Shown: positions 50,762 to 60,128, counted from the first letter of the stretch. The stretch: DNA of 64,000 nt from DATBGZ01 sp963803115 (GCA_963803115.1 CAWDLN010000006.1:390168-454167); one strand, 5' to 3'. Notes: generated from the letters alone by a model not told the origin. A program made the numbers and translations.

Positions 50762-51423
50762 CAGTCGCGCAACTCCCGCAATTCGTCGACATCGGTGGTG
50801 CCGAACGTGGTGCGCAGCCGCACGGTCAGCAGTTGCAGCACCAGCACCACCAGCAGCAGGTCGAACGAGACTCCCAGCTCCACGATTAGCGGAACCCCCG
50901 CCGAGGCCAGGAAGGCGGTCGCGGTGATCCCGTTGTCCAGCAGCAGGAAGCCGACCACCTGAGACAGGGCGCGGCGGCGGGTGGCCAGCGCGAACAGTCC
51001 AATGAGGACCACGGCCATGGTGACCGGTAGGATCGCCGTCGCTGGTGACGGTGCCAACTCGACGAGCGGGCGGGTCACCACGAACGCGAGCAGCGTCAGC
51101 CCGGCGGCGGCCAACAACGACGTTGCGATGTTGACCGCCGGGCTCGTTTCGCGCTGCTCCTCTGCCGCCCCTCCCAACGCCCGCCGGGCGAGGAGTGGAA
51201 GGACCCCCGCCCGAAGAATGCCGAGTCCGATGGCGACAGCGACCAGCTCGGCGCTGCGCTCGTGCAGGCCGAGGATCGCCACGATCGCGGCCAACGCCGC
51301 GCCCTCCACGGCGAACAGTCGGATCATCGCCTGAAGCTGTCGGCGCCACAGCATCGCGACCGCCGCGAACAGGAACACACCGGCGGCCAGGTCCAGCGCC
51401 TGGACGTACACGGTCTCACTCAC
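50761..51423 (-). CDS. hyfE: Hydrogenase-4 subunit E-like membrane protein
   Basis: A 220-residue protein with six to seven helices, homologous in layout to HyfE (a NuoK-like subunit fused to extra helices). NNGIT-type LLLDNGITATAFL and FDLLLVVLVLQLLT lie in the C-terminal half. It lies between hyfC and hyfF with short gaps, as in hyf operons and Rv0085. It would sit in the membrane arm next to the antiporter subunits. Confidence 0.85.
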   Translation of the reverse strand: MSETVYVQALDLAAGVFLFAAVAMLWRRQLQAMIRLFAVEGAALAAIVAILGLHERSAELVAVAIGLGILRAGVLPLLARRALGGAAEEQRETSPAVNIATSLLAAAGLTLLAFVVTRPLVELAPSPATAILPVTMAVVLIGLFALATRRRALSQVVGFLLLDNGITATAFLASAGVPLIVELGVSFDLLLVVLVLQLLTVRLRTTFGTTDVDELRELRD

Positions 51424-51459
51424 CGGCTGGTCCTTCGAGCATGGGCGACTCCATCGTGT

Positions 51460-52401
51460 TCAGGCGAGAAAGAACGAGGTCGCGACCGCGAGCAGGGCCA
51501 GCACGAACGACCCGGCCAGCAGCTCAGGCACACGGAACAGACGCAGCTTGGCCAGGAACACCTCGACCGCGGCCAGGGCCGCCCCCAACGCGGTGACCTT
51601 GAGGACGAACGCGGCGATCGCGATCGGCAGGCCCGTCAGAGCGGCGCCCGCGATCCCCCACGGCAGGAACAGCGACGAGAGCAGTCCAAGCAGGACAGTC
51701 AGGCGCATCGACGCCGCTAACTCGATCAAGGCCAGGTCGGTCCCGGCGTACTCCAGCACCATCGCCTCATGGATCATCGTCAGCTCCAGGTGCGTGGACG
51801 GATTGTCCACCGGAATCCGACCAGTCTCCGCGACAATCACCACCAGCAGCGCCGCGGCGGCGAGCAGGCTCGCGGGGGATACCACCGTCAGGGGCTGGTG
51901 CATGGTGGCGGTGACGATCGCGGCAAGGTTGGTCGAGCCCACCCGCGCCGACAGGGCAAACACCGCGACCAGGATCGTCGGCTCGACCAAGGCCAGGATG
52001 GTCACCGCCCGGCTCGCGCCCATGCCGCCGAACGCTGTGCCCGTGTCCAGTGCGGCCAGGGCGAGAATGACCGTGCCCAGGGCCAGCAGTCCGACCACCG
52101 CGAACAGATCCGCCGCCGGATCCAGCGGTGACATCGTGGTCAGCAAGGGCACCACCGCTGCGACCACCAACGAGGTGGCCACAAGCAACATCGGCGCCAG
52201 CCGGAATGCCCACCCGGTGCCCTCGGGTGTGGTCGGCTGGCGGCGGGCGAGCTTCCGCAGGTCTCGCCACGGCTGCGAGATCCCGGCGCCTGCCCGGCCC
52301 TCGAGCCGGGCCTTCACCTGGCGCATCAGGCCCACCAGCAGCGGGGAGAAGACGACAACCACGACGACCTGGAGTGCCGTGGCGGCCATGGCCGGGCTCA
52401 T
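51460..52401 (-). CDS. hyfC: Hydrogenase-4 subunit C-like (NuoH family)
   Basis: A 313-residue NuoH/HycD-type protein with eight helices. The membrane-linked loop ARLEGRAGAGISQPWRDLRKL and the ETGRIPVDNPSTHLELTMIHEAM stretch (in two parts) are the family hallmark, where carboxylates line the quinone/redox junction. It would dock the peripheral arm (hyfG, hyfI) onto the membrane. It lies 70 bp after hyfB. Confidence 0.92.
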   Translation of the reverse strand: MSPAMAATALQVVVVVVFSPLLVGLMRQVKARLEGRAGAGISQPWRDLRKLARRQPTTPEGTGWAFRLAPMLLVATSLVVAAVVPLLTTMSPLDPAADLFAVVGLLALGTVILALAALDTGTAFGGMGASRAVTILALVEPTILVAVFALSARVGSTNLAAIVTATMHQPLTVVSPASLLAAAALLVVIVAETGRIPVDNPSTHLELTMIHEAMVLEYAGTDLALIELAASMRLTVLLGLLSSLFLPWGIAGAALTGLPIAIAAFVLKVTALGAALAAVEVFLAKLRLFRVPELLAGSFVLALLAVATSFFLA

Positions 52402-52471
52402 GGCCTGCCCTCGCCCAGTCGCCCGGCGATCACGGTGCGCCGTGGTCCGGGCCGCAGCCTCGCGACTGCAC

Positions 52472-54466
52472 TCATCGGATCACCGCCAGCACCAGGAGCA
52501 GGCTGACCACACCCACGAAGCCGTAGCCGAGGTAGCGGTGCACGCTGCCGTTGGCCAGCACCGGACCCAGTCGGCTCAGGCGGCGCCCGGCGGCGATGAT
52601 CGGTTGATAGAGGCGATGCTCGATCCGGTCGGGCGCCCGCCGCTGATAAGCCACCCGCTCCACCAGGTACCGGGACTCGGCGTACGGGGTGACATCGACG
52701 TCAATCTGCGGGGCCAGGACATCGTCGAAGACCCGCTGCAACGGCTCGGCAAACGACGTGGCGGTGTACTGCATCCGGGCGGTGAGCGGGCCGTCGCCGC
52801 AGTCCCACAGCGCGACTGCCCGCCGCCGGGCGACCCGTACTCGCACGAGCCGCGCCAGGACGGCCGTCGCGACGACCGCCGCCAGCAGCGCGGCCGCGAT
52901 CAGCGCCGGCGACAGGGTGCTCGCGATTCCGGACAGCCGCAGCGTCACCTGGCCGCCGATCACGTCGGCCTTGACGTGTATCGCGGCGCCGACCGCTCGT
53001 GACAGCGCTGGGCCGAGCAGGGCGGGCGCCAGCGCCAGGCCGAGACAGGCCAACGCCGCCAGGCCCATCGCCGTCACCATGCTCGGAGGCGACTCGGCCG
53101 CCGCGGACGCGCCGGCGCTGCGGGGGCGGGCGAAGAACCCCACGCCGAGCGCCTTGACGAAGGTGGCCACGGCTAGCCCTGCTGTCAACGCGACCACCGC
53201 GACCGCCAGCGGCATTGCCACGGCGGTCACCACACCGCCGGCAGGCACCGCCCGCACCAGCGACTGCAGCAACAGCCACTCGGAGACGAACCCGTTGCCC
53301 GGCGGGAGCGCCGCGGCACCGAGCGCCCCGACCGCGAACAGCACGGTCGTGGCAGGCATCCGCGGACGCAACCCGCCCAACGCGTCCAGGTCGCGCGTGC
53401 CGGTCTCGCGCAGCACTGACCCGGCGGCGCCGAACAGCAACGTCTTGAATCCGGCGTGGTTGACCACATGCAGCAGGGCCGCGGCCAAAGCGAGGCCAGC
53501 GAGGCCGGGCGAAGCGGAGGCACTCAGAATGCCTGCGGCGCCAACCCCGACAAAGATCAGCCCGAGATTCTCCACTGTGGAGTACCCCAGCAGCCGCTTG
53601 AGATCAGTGGCCACGGCGGCCTGCAGAATCCCGTACAGCGCCGAGATGCTACCGACGGCCAGCACCACTAGCCACCACCAACGGGCCCCACCACCGAGCA
53701 GATCGAACCCGACCCGCAGCACGCCGTACACACCCAGGTTGACCATGGCCGCGCTCAGCATCGCCGACACATGGCTGGGTGCCTCCGGATGCGCACGCGG
53801 CAGCCACACGTGCAGCGGCACCAGACCGGCCTTCGCCCCGAACCCGGCCAACACCAACACGAACACCAACCCGGACAGCGCCGGTGACGGGTGAGCGGCC
53901 CGCAGTGCGGCGAACGACTCGCCGCCGGCAGCGGCCGCGTACACGCCCAGGCCCAACAGGATCGACACAAACCCCAGCTGCGTCATCACCGCGTACCACC
54001 ACCCCGCCTCCCTCACCTCCGCCCGGTCACGATGCTCGGCGACGACCAGCAGCAGCGAGGTCACCGCGACCAGCTCCCACAACGCCAGGAACGTCGACAC
54101 GCTCGCCGCGCATGGCACCAGCAGCAACGTCCACGCGAATACCGGCAGCACCGCCTGCACACCTCGGCCGCTCGGACCGTGGCCCCGCCCGGCATAGCCA
54201 ATGCCGTACAGCGCGGCGAGCGTGATCACCGCTCCCGCGACCGCCGCGAACAGCCCACCCAAGGCATCGACGGCGAGATGTACGCCCGCCAGCGGCAGCA
54301 GCTGCGGAAAGCTGGCCGCGAACGCCTCACCCGACGCGGCCGCGACGCCGACCACCACACCCGCGACACCGACCGCCGTGGTGCACAAGCCGACAACGGC
54401 CGCCCGCGCTCTCCTCGGCGTCACCGCCGCGGCGAGGACGCCGAGCCCGGCCAGCACGGTCGCCAC
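52472..54466 (-). CDS. hyfB: Hydrogenase-4 subunit B-like (NuoL/MrpA family)
   Basis: A 664-residue antiporter-type membrane protein with about 16 helices, the longest subunit of the complex. GFGAKAGLVPLHVWLPRAH and DLKRLLGYSTVENLGLIFVG carry the conserved Lys residues. The last ~120 residues (VALWDCGDGPLTARMQYTAT) form the HyfB-specific tail. GTG 54466 begins the frame at a hydrophobic N terminus; the first ~10 residues are uncertain. It corresponds to Rv0083. Confidence 0.9.
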   Translation of the reverse strand: MATVLAGLGVLAAAVTPRRARAAVVGLCTTAVGVAGVVVGVAAASGEAFAASFPQLLPLAGVHLAVDALGGLFAAVAGAVITLAALYGIGYAGRGHGPSGRGVQAVLPVFAWTLLLVPCAASVSTFLALWELVAVTSLLLVVAEHRDRAEVREAGWWYAVMTQLGFVSILLGLGVYAAAAGGESFAALRAAHPSPALSGLVFVLVLAGFGAKAGLVPLHVWLPRAHPEAPSHVSAMLSAAMVNLGVYGVLRVGFDLLGGGARWWWLVVLAVGSISALYGILQAAVATDLKRLLGYSTVENLGLIFVGVGAAGILSASASPGLAGLALAAALLHVVNHAGFKTLLFGAAGSVLRETGTRDLDALGGLRPRMPATTVLFAVGALGAAALPPGNGFVSEWLLLQSLVRAVPAGGVVTAVAMPLAVAVVALTAGLAVATFVKALGVGFFARPRSAGASAAAESPPSMVTAMGLAALACLGLALAPALLGPALSRAVGAAIHVKADVIGGQVTLRLSGIASTLSPALIAAALLAAVVATAVLARLVRVRVARRRAVALWDCGDGPLTARMQYTATSFAEPLQRVFDDVLAPQIDVDVTPYAESRYLVERVAYQRRAPDRIEHRLYQPIIAAGRRLSRLGPVLANGSVHRYLGYGFVGVVSLLLVLAVIR

Positions 54467-54556
54467 CGCCAGACCGGAGCGATCGTCGAATAACTTGCAG
54501 ATCCCATTCCGGCAAGCTCGATGGAATAGTCGCCCGACTGTAGGCCGCCCACCAGG

Positions 54557-55003
54557 TCACCGGCCGGTCAGCCCTCGCAACGCCGCCACGATCGCCTCCG
54601 GCGCTGGGGGGCAGCCGGGTACCTCGACGTCGACCGGCACGACATCGCCGACCGCACCCTCGACCCCGTAGGCGCCCACGAATTCGCCCTGGTTACCGGC
54701 GCAGTCCCCCACTGCCACGACGATCCGCGGTTCGGACAATGCCTCGAACGTGCGGCGCAGCGGCTCGGCCATGTTGCGCGTCACCGGCCCGGTCACCAGC
54801 AACACGTCCGCGTGCCGCGGTGACGCCACCAGACGCGCTCCGTGCCGCTCGGCGTCATACACCGGCCCGAACACGGATCCGATCTCGATCTCACAGCCGT
54901 TGCAGGATCCGGCGTCCACGTGCCTCAGTTGCACCGACCCGTGCAGTCGCGCGGCCTTCGGGCACGATAGACCCCGTGGGCTCGGCCCTGCGGGCTCGGC
55001 CAT
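54557..55003 (-). CDS. hyfI: NuoB-like iron-sulfur subunit (HyfI)
   Basis: A 148-residue NuoB/HycG-type subunit with the complete set of cysteines for a terminal [4Fe-4S] cluster: SCNGCE (C-x2-C), GDCAG and GCPPAPE. It passes electrons to the active-site subunit hyfG. The operon starts here, with hyfB following after about 90 bp. No separate ferredoxin (HyfA/NuoI-like) subunit is encoded nearby. Counterpart of Rv0082. Confidence 0.92.
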   Translation of the reverse strand: MAEPAGPSPRGLSCPKAARLHGSVQLRHVDAGSCNGCEIEIGSVFGPVYDAERHGARLVASPRHADVLLVTGPVTRNMAEPLRRTFEALSEPRIVVAVGDCAGNQGEFVGAYGVEGAVGDVVPVDVEVPGCPPAPEAIVAALRGLTGR

Positions 55004-55127
55004 CCGCCCCGTGTGACGGATCTTCCTAGAACAATTTGATCATTCGAAGCTCAGCATCCTCAAACTCGCTGCGGGGCGGTCACCCCGACCCGGGGGAGGA
55101 GGCGGGGTGACCGCGGGCTGGCGGTAC

Positions 55128-55526
55128 CTACCTCGACCGTCGTCGAGTGGGCGCCACGGGCGGAGAGGCCCTGAGGTCCGCCAGCAGCTCTACCTGTCCG
55201 GACAACACCTCGGTGAGAATGCCGCGCGCCACCGTGAGCAGGTCGGCCACCCGTGGCGTCGTCAGCGAGTAGTACACGCTCGAGCCGTCCTTGCGCGCCG
55301 CGACCAGCCCGGCCCTGCGCAGCACCGCCAACTGCTGCGACAGGCTGGTCGCCTCCACGCCCACTTCGGGCAGCAACTCGCTCACCGCGTGCTCGCGCAC
55401 CGACAACAGCTCGAGAACGCGAATACGGGCCGGGTGACCCAGCGTCTTGAAAAAGTCCGCCTTGGCCTGATAAAGCGGCCGACTCACCCTCGCCCTGCCC
55501 GCGTCCTTCACCATCGACGTGCCCAT
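55128..55526 (-). CDS. ArsR-family regulator of the hyf operon (Rv0081 type)
   Basis: A 132-residue winged-helix ArsR/SmtB-type protein. KADFFKTLGHPARIRVLELL, TSLSQQLAVLRRAGLVAARKDG and SSVYYSLTTPRVADLL align closely with what I recall of M. tuberculosis Rv0081, a hypoxia-linked hub regulator, which also heads the same gene order. Metal ligands of CadC/SmtB type (CVC) are absent, so it may not sense metals. ATG 55526 is used; ATG 55514 and GTG 55487 are alternatives, the last matching the Rv0081 start best. It reads in the same direction as hyfI, 124 bp upstream. Confidence 0.9.
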   Translation of the reverse strand: MGTSMVKDAGRARVSRPLYQAKADFFKTLGHPARIRVLELLSVREHAVSELLPEVGVEATSLSQQLAVLRRAGLVAARKDGSSVYYSLTTPRVADLLTVARGILTEVLSGQVELLADLRASPPVAPTRRRSR

Positions 55527-55968
55527 GAATTGCAGACTTTAGCAACTACGGTCGGCCTACACTCGGGTGGGGCTCTACCAAGCACGATGCGGTCGGCGGG
55601 AGAGCCAGCTCGACGGTGGCAGCTCGTCGGCAGGGCCGGAGTGGTTCCTGGTCACGGCGTAGTCAAACCGTGCCGACCGATACCGAGGTGAGTGCGTACT
55701 CGGCCAGCTGGTTCAGCCCGCCGCCGGGCCGGCGAGGCGCCGGGCCGAAGGTAGAGGCGACCGCCGGAGCCCGCCGATAACGGCCCGTTACCGCCGGCCG
55801 AAAGGCGAAGAAAGTCTTCCACTGTCTAAAGTGGACTAAGTTTGACACTAAAGCGGAACACGCTACCGGCTGCGTCCATCTCCCGACGTGTATCCCATCG
55901 ACAGTAGGCTGCCGGGCGTGAAGGCCGAGAATTTCTAGCTGACGAGGACCACGGGTGTGTTGTGCGCG
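55527..55968. other. Intergenic region upstream of the ArsR gene
   Basis: 442 bp with no supported gene. It contains an AT-richer patch around 55815-55850 with the dyad TCCACT-GTCTAA-AGTGGA, which could be an operator, though it is 290 bp from the ArsR start. The short TAAAGT motif about 10 bp before the ArsR ATG could be a -10. Confidence 0.45.
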
Positions 55969-56301
55969 TCAGGCGGGCCGGCGCGGCCCGCGGTAGTGGT
56001 TTAGGACCTCAACGGCGTGATAGTGCGCCGATGTGTGGCCGATCAGGGGCCGGTAGTGAGGAGCGTCATCAATCTTCTCGTCCGTATACGAGACGACCAG
56101 GACCTCGCCGTCGATCTGGGCGTCGCGCAAGTCGACGAGGTGAGTGGATCTTTTGAAGACGTTCCCGCGAGTCACGGCCGCGACCCCCCAGGGCGCCTCC
56201 AGGTCGGTCGGATAGTTGTAGAAGGCCGTGACACGGCCAATCGGACGGCCCTTGATATCGCTGGCATGGCGGCCGACGACATCATCTGCAATGAATATCA
56301 T
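55969..56301 (-). CDS. PRC-barrel domain protein
   Basis: A 110-residue protein with a single PRC-barrel domain: IFIADDVVGRHASDIKGRPI, then GRVTAFYNYP and FKRSTHLVDLRDAQID. PRC barrels bind RNA or proteins and occur in ribosome-maturation and photosynthesis factors; stand-alone actinobacterial copies often go with stress genes. ATG 56301 is preceded by GGAGGT. It lies on the same strand as, and upstream of, the ArsR-hyf operon, but 440 bp separate them. Confidence 0.85.
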   Translation of the reverse strand: MIFIADDVVGRHASDIKGRPIGRVTAFYNYPTDLEAPWGVAAVTRGNVFKRSTHLVDLRDAQIDGEVLVVSYTDEKIDDAPHYRPLIGHTSAHYHAVEVLNHYRGPRRPA

Positions 56302-56824
56302 TCGTTGCACCTCCGCCTGACGGGCATGGGCCGATGGCGTGTTGGGTAGCGTTCGAGACGACACCAATGCGGAGCGAGTGCCTCATGCAATCGGCTCAGC
56401 GCGATGTGACGGTTAGCCTCGCGTAGCACCCGGCCACCCGTCCATCCGTGACAGCAGCCATATCTGGTTCTACCGGCCATCGCGGTAAGCCTCATCGATT
56501 CCGCCGGAAGGTCAAAATGGGTGTTGGCACGGATTGTGGCTGCCCGTGATGGGTGCTGAGGCTCGCATAAATGCGTGCCCGTCGCCGCATCGAGGAAGTG
56601 CTTTGCACTCCCGAGGAGGTGTCGAGGTCGACGGAGGCGGACGACCAAGCCGAGGACGAGGGACCCTGTGCCGGCCGCCCGGCGCATTGATGCGCCCCAC
56701 TGCGGGTCGGGCCTTGATCCTTTGCCGCGTATTGCCGCAGCCAACCGGGCTGACCGGGTCTCGGCGGGTCGGGGTGGGACCGCCACCGGCCCGCGCCTAG
56801 CAGCGTATTGGCTGGTCAGTAGGC
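56302..56824. other. Gap with no recognised gene
   Basis: 523 bp. An antisense frame of 162 codons exists (56298-56786) but its product is low-complexity and Arg-rich, with no motif, so I do not call it. Sparse coding here marks the start of the degraded region. Confidence 0.5.
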
Positions 56825-57235
56825 ATGCCGCGTGCCGCCGCCTTGGCCGAACGCCACTGGGAACCGGCCTCTCTCCGGGAGACGGGCACTTTATCTCCTC
56901 GGGAGATTGACGGGCGGCTGCCGCGAGGTCGTCGGTGGTGGGGCGTCGTCCGACTGACGAGCGGCGGCTCTGCCTCCTCGGCAGGCAACGGAGGTGCGTA
57001 CACCGTGGGCATGTGCATCGATCAGCTGGCCACGGGACCGGCGACCAGGACGGCGGTTCCGAACGTGGTGGACTGCTCCGATCGCAAGGCGACCGCGAAG
57101 ATCCTCAAGGTATACGACAGTAGGACGGCCGCTGACGCGGATGAGCTCTGCGGCAACGTCCCGGGCTCGAGCAGCTTCGTTGAGCTCGACTTGACGAACT
57201 CATCAACCAAGCTGCTCTGCCTCGCACGCAATTAG
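56825..57235 (+). CDS. Possible remnant of an exported cysteine-domain protein
   Basis: A frame of up to 136 residues. Its last ~80 residues (GGAYTVGMCIDQL, then VPNVVDCSDRKATAKI and LLCLARN) look like the C-terminal domain of LppU-type actinobacterial exported proteins, which has conserved cysteines and a V-x-C-S/D pattern. The first ~50 residues are basic and lack any signal peptide or membrane segment, so the exported parent gene has probably been truncated. The true start is unknown. Confidence 0.4.
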   Translation: MPRAAALAERHWEPASLRETGTLSPREIDGRLPRGRRWWGVVRLTSGGSASSAGNGGAYTVGMCIDQLATGPATRTAVPNVVDCSDRKATAKILKVYDSRTAADADELCGNVPGSSSFVELDLTNSSTKLLCLARN

Positions 57236-57635
57236 CGTTAAGCGCTCGCCAGAGTCGCCCGCGGCAGGAGGTAGACGGGGAACCCGCCTCCGGAGGGTGG
57301 ACTTGCGAGAGCATGGGTAGGGGCGCTGACCAGCACACTGGCGCCGACGCGTGGCCATGACCGCCGAGTTGGCCGCGTATTTGCCGAGCCTGGCCCGATA
57401 GGTGGTCGGGCATGCGTGCGGTGCTCGTTGATGTGTCGGTAGGGATCTAGCCCTGTCAGGCAGTGCGGCGTCACGGTGTCAACGCACCGGATGACTAGGC
57501 AGTCTCAAGCCGGTCGGGCGGGACCGGCCTCGCCTAAGCGTAGGAGCGAGCCTGCCCTCAGGCTCGCATTGTTGCCGTCTGGGGAACCGCGGTAGCGCGA
57601 AGAACCGGTTCACTCCCATGCCCTTCGGGCCATGA
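57236..57635. other. Gap with no recognised gene
   Basis: 400 bp between the remnant domain and the sigma-factor gene. I find no motif, hairpin or repeat here worth naming. Confidence 0.5.
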
Positions 57636-58835
57636 CTAGCGCCAGGCGAGCCGCCGTTGGAGCACGGCCTGTTCGGCCGGGTTGGCGGTGAGCTGCAGCG
57701 CGCGACGGTCTGCGATGCGGGCCTCATCGATCCGGCCGAGGTCTCGCAGGAGCTCGGCCCGCGTGGCGTGCAGCAGGTGGTAGTTGTCCAGGACTGGGGT
57801 GAGGTTCTCGACCTCGGCTAAGGCCGCGGCCGCACCGGCGACGTAACGCAGGGCGACGGCGCGGTGGAGCTTGGTCACCGGAGACGGAGCGATGCCGTCG
57901 AGCATCGTGTAGAGCAGCACGATCTGCTGCCAGTCCGTGTCGTTCCAGGTCGGTGCCTCGGCGTGACAGGCCACGATCGCGGCTTGGAGCTGGTACGGGC
58001 CGGGCGCTTGAAACTGGCTGCCTTGGTGATGAGCCGGATCGCGTCCGCGATCGCGGGGTGGTCCCAACGCGTCCGGTCCTGGTCCGAGAGCTGGATGATG
58101 TCGCCTTGTTCGTCGAAGCGGGCGACCGCCCGGGCTCGGTGGAGTCGGATGAGCGCGAGCAGGCCAATGACTTCCGGCTCAGTGGGCATGAGCGTGTGGA
58201 GCAGGCCGGCGAGGAACTCGGCGTCGTCGGCGAGGTCGCGTGATGCCACTTGTTCCCCGCCGCTGGACAAGTAGGCCTCGTTGAAGAGCAGGTAGATCAC
58301 GGCGAGCACCTCGGCCAGGCGTCCGCCGAGTTCGTCATCGGCCGGGATGCGGTACGGGATGCCCGCGCTGGCGATCTTCTGCTTGGCCCGGGTAATGCGT
58401 TGGGCCACCGTGGTTTCGGGCACCAGGAACGCCTTGGCAATCTGGGCGCTGGTACAGGCCGCAAACGACTCGGAGGGTCAGGGCGACCTGTGCAGCTCGC
58501 GGCAGCGCCGGGTGGCAGCAGGTGAAGATCAGCCGCAGTCGGTCGTCCGGTGCCGACGGGATCGGCCACTGCATCAGGGCGAGCTTGTCGCGATGCCGGG
58601 CGTCGCGGCGCAGCACGTCCAGGCCGCGCCGCCGGGCCACCGTGTAGAGCCATCCATCGGGGTTGGCGGGGATGCCCTCGTGTGGCCAATGCTCCAACGC
58701 GGCCTGCACCGCGTCCTGAACGAGGTCCTCGGCGGCGGCGAAGTCCCCGATCAAACGCACCAGGGACGCGGCGAGCCGGCCCGCGTGCTCTCGCACCACG
58801 CGGGCCAGCTCGGCATCGGTCGCGGCTCGGCTCAT
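57636..58835 (-). pseudogene. ECF42-type sigma factor with C-terminal extension, two frameshifts
   Basis: Read through two indels it gives about 400 residues. Region 2 is present as LVRLIGDFAAAEDLVQDAVQAALEHW (in part), region 4 as ETTVAQRITRAKQKI, and then the long C-terminal domain (RIPADDELGGRLAEVLAVIYLLFNEAY and LDGIAPSPVTKLHRAVAL) that marks ECF42 factors. The frame breaks near 58455 (one T gained) and near 58000 (one G lost), and returns to the original frame, so a corrected sequence would be full length. The partner genes just upstream fit this family. It starts at ATG 58835, overlapping the YCII stop by 4 bp. Confidence 0.82.
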
Positions 58836-59173
58836 CCGGCGACGGGACGGATCTCCACCAGCGGGCAGGCCGGCCATGACGTGACCATCCGCAGCGCCTC
58901 GTCCAGGTCGGCCACGTCGATTTCGGCGAAGCCGCTGATGACCTCCTTGCCTTCCACAAACGGACCGTCGGTGATGACCGGATCGCCGCCCTCCATCCGC
59001 ACCGTGGTGGCGGTCTCAGGTGGCAACAGGTACGTGTGGCGGGTGATCTTGTCGGCGTTGTCGGCAAACCACTCGCACACGCGGCCGTAGGCCCGCTCCT
59101 TCTCGGTCTCATCCATGGCGGCCAGGTCGGCAGCGAACTGCTCGGTGTCCACGAACATCAGCACATACTTCAT
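58832..59173 (-). CDS. DGPF/YCII-family protein
   Basis: A 113-residue protein of the YCII-related family with the DGPF motif (DGPFVEGKEVISGFAEIDV, residues ~69-87). DGPF proteins are the standard genomic companions of ECF42 sigma factors, and here the overlap with the sigma gene is 4 bp. Function unproven; a small ligand-binding or peroxide-related role has been proposed for relatives. ATG 59173 is preceded by GAGAGGGA. Confidence 0.92.
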   Translation of the reverse strand: MKYVLMFVDTEQFAADLAAMDETEKERAYGRVCEWFADNADKITRHTYLLPPETATTVRMEGGDPVITDGPFVEGKEVISGFAEIDVADLDEALRMVTSWPACPLVEIRPVAG

Positions 59174-59206
59174 CGGTCGTCCCTCTCGTTGCGTTGTCAA
59201 CGGCCC

Positions 59207-59683
59207 TCAGGCCTGCATATCGGCCATGCGTCGCATCAATTCGTCGGGCGCCACGTCTTCCACATGGGATGCGATGGTCCATCCGTGGCCAAACGGGTCC
59301 ACGATGTAGCCGTCACGGTCGCCGTAGAACTGAGTTTCCGGCGCCCGCTGCAAGGTGGCGCCGTGCTCGACGGCCAGGGCGACCACAGCATCGACGTCGT
59401 CAACGTAGATGAACTGGAAGCACGGCGTGCCAGGCAGGCCACCCGACGGCGGCGCCTTAGTGCCCCGGTACGGCGATTCGTCCTCCACTATGATCACCGA
59501 ATCTCCGATCTGGACCTCCGCATGAGCGACCGACCCGTCCGGCCCGGGAAAGCGCATACGTTCGGTCGCCCCGAACACCTCGGCGTAGAAGTCCATCGCC
59601 CTGGCGGCGCCCTGCACGATGAGGCACGGGGTGACGCGCCGGTACGTATCCGGTATCGGGTTGGGCTTCGCTGCTGCAGTCAT
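59207..59683 (-). CDS. VOC-family (glyoxalase/PhnB-like) protein
   Basis: A 158-residue vicinal-oxygen-chelate domain protein of the PhnB type: YRRVTPCLIVQGAARAMDFY starts the first module and DPFGHGWTIASHVEDV ends the second. Metal ligands are not fully conserved, as is usual in PhnB-like members. It is the first gene of the VOC-YCII-sigma operon, 34 bp before the DGPF gene. Its substrate is unknown. Confidence 0.88.
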   Translation of the reverse strand: MTAAAKPNPIPDTYRRVTPCLIVQGAARAMDFYAEVFGATERMRFPGPDGSVAHAEVQIGDSVIIVEDESPYRGTKAPPSGGLPGTPCFQFIYVDDVDAVVALAVEHGATLQRAPETQFYGDRDGYIVDPFGHGWTIASHVEDVAPDELMRRMADMQA

Positions 59684-59759
59684 CTGATCTCCTAGGCTGA
59701 TCGGCCGGTCAAACCAGCGAGCGGCTCGTCATCGCGGGAGCGTGTGTAACGCCTCCCAC

Positions 59760-60083
59760 CTACAGACGATCGGCGAACCGCCCGACACGACAGGTACCCA
59801 GAGAACTCTCCACCGCTGCTGGGTTACGTAACGTCCGTGGGCCTACGGCAGGATTGTCGAGCAGTGCAAGAGCGCCAAGCCCGGCCGGCTCGGCGATCGG
59901 GGCCGCGGCCCCGGCGGCGAAGGCGCCGACGAAGAGCAGCTTTGCCCACCGTTGGGCGCTGCCATGCGCGATCGCGCTGCGGATGCTGCTGTCCCCGGTG
60001 CGGCGGAGCTGGACGAGAACGCGCGACCCGGATCCGACGGTGAGCCAGGGCGCGTGAAGGATCAACGCCGCAACGGCGGCCAT
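59760..60083 (-). pseudogene. Truncated membrane methyltransferase-family protein
   Basis: A frame of 107 residues whose first ~75 residues (ILHAPWLTVGSGSRVLVQLR, FVGAFAAGAAAPIAEPAGLG) resemble the N-terminal half of actinobacterial isoprenylcysteine-carboxyl-methyltransferase-like membrane proteins. After LDNPAVG the sequence leaves the family and ends within 25 residues, so the second half with the SAM site is gone. It follows the broken cation-transporter gene, as such genes often do in metal clusters. Confidence 0.5.
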
Positions 60084-60128
60084 CACTGTGTTTCCTTGGC
60101 GGTAGAGCAAGTGTCGGTACAACCGGGA

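Noticed and set aside
49251..50792. A 513-codon reverse frame overlapping hyfF
   Set aside because: Same strand as hyfF but another frame; the product is Arg/Gly/His-rich without membrane helices, while hyfF reads as a clean 14-helix protein.
56298..56786. A 162-codon reverse frame
   Set aside because: Arg/Ala-rich product without any motif; its end overlaps the start of the PRC-barrel gene.
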